A stretch of DNA of 5,423 nucleotides, taken from contig JAAERC010000619.1 of assembly GCA_024230695.1 (NCBI GenBank), forward strand, positions 1 to 5,423, in the 5' to 3' direction. This stretch comes from Candidatus Zixiibacteriota bacterium (GTDB lineage Bacteria; Zixibacteria; MSB-5A5; GN15; PGXB01). This document shows positions 5,092 to 5,423 of this stretch, one piece after another; position 1 is the first letter of the stretch, and every line of letters starts with the position of its first letter. The translations under genes and the position numbers were made by a program. Under the pieces are notes generated by a model that worked only from the letters and a program-made list of their open reading frames with translations, did not search any database and was not told the DNA's origin.

Positions 5092-5423
5092 ATGGAAAAG
5101 ACCAGTAAAAAGGAGAATCTAAAAAAACTTCTGCAATCGAATCATGACATGATAAAAAAACTTGTTGATGATATCAGCGAAGAAGAATCGATGCGGCATG
5201 ATTATGAACATTGTAATCATATCAGGTGGCAGACTGGGCATCTTGTTGATTGCACCCGATTGATCCTAAAAATATTTGGAGAAAACGCGGATTTTCCTGA
5301 GGAATGGACCAAACTATTTGGTTATGGATCAAAACTGTATGACAATGCGTCTATTTATCCTTCTATGGAAGAAGTAAAACAATCATTATATACGCATTTT
5401 GATAAGATTCTGACGGCGCTGGA
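5092..5423 (+). CDS. DinB-like four-helix protein (partial, 3' end outside window)
   Basis: The frame opens at the ATG at 5092 and remains open for 110 codons to the right edge, so the C-terminus is missing. An amphipathic helix (about 9-30) is followed by NHIRWQTGHLVDCTRLILKIFG (42-63, with H43 and H50). This matches the second helix of DinB/YfiT superfamily proteins, in which a histidine followed by a C-terminal HxxxH binds a divalent metal. YGSKLYDN and the PSMEEVKQSLYTHFDKIL helix (90-107) also fit the family. Relatives include stress-induced proteins and thiol-dependent transferases, but most have no assigned substrate. The last metal-ligand motif lies beyond the window, so catalytic competence cannot be judged. 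The gene is divergent from the leftward operon and shares its intergenic region. Confidence 0.75.
   Translation, partial: MEKTSKKENLKKLLQSNHDMIKKLVDDISEEESMRHDYEHCNHIRWQTGHLVDCTRLILKIFGENADFPEEWTKLFGYGSKLYDNASIYPSMEEVKQSLYTHFDKILTAL

Noticed and set aside
4934..5122. A plus-strand frame of 62 codons spanning the intergenic region, including an ATG at 5081
   Set aside because: It crosses the ybjQ-like start and promoter region, has low-complexity AT-driven composition, and ends inside the DinB-like gene, which has the better binding site.

Overview
The window reads as a stretch of bacterial chromosome with moderate to low GC, especially AT-rich between genes. Five complete genes and the first codons of a sixth lie on the minus strand. 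They look like one operon reading leftward from an intergenic region at 4978-5091. A seventh gene, cut by the right edge, reads rightward from the same region. The organism cannot be named from this sequence. Tat signals, a NapH/NapG-type polyferredoxin, a DUF362 protein and a decaprenyl-phosphate phosphoribosyltransferase-like UbiA enzyme would fit an uncultured anaerobic or facultative Gram-negative lineage, perhaps of the FCB group (Zixibacteria-like), but this is a guess from gene style. There are no RNA genes, mobile elements, CRISPR arrays or convincing intrinsic terminators.

In minus-strand order, the genes are: a YbjQ-family small protein (4651-4977); a radical SAM protein with a short auxiliary-cluster domain (3650-4633); a polytopic UbiA-family prenyltransferase of the DPPR-synthase type (2714-3604); a Tat-exported DUF362 protein (1738-2691); a 562-residue membrane polyferredoxin (45-1733); and the first 11 codons of a further gene with a signal-peptide-like start (1-35). 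Gaps are 17, 45, 22, 4 and 9 bases, so co-transcription is likely. On the plus strand, a DinB-like four-helix protein starts at 5092.

The most interesting object is the polyferredoxin. It looks like a NapH-type membrane protein fused to a NapG/MauM-type ferredoxin, with a twin-arginine motif at the junction in mid-protein. The simplest topology has two Fe-S clusters in the cytoplasm and four in the periplasm, joined in one chain. Its gene sits 4 bases after that of a DUF362 protein with a clear Tat signal, so the two probably form an electron-transfer pair at the outer face of the inner membrane. What the radical SAM and UbiA-like enzymes contribute is unknown; a membrane-associated, lipid-linked modification needing electrons is one hypothesis. 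The intergenic region holds two similar perfect AT-rich palindromes, each just downstream of a TATAAT element, which could be operators shared by the divergent genes.
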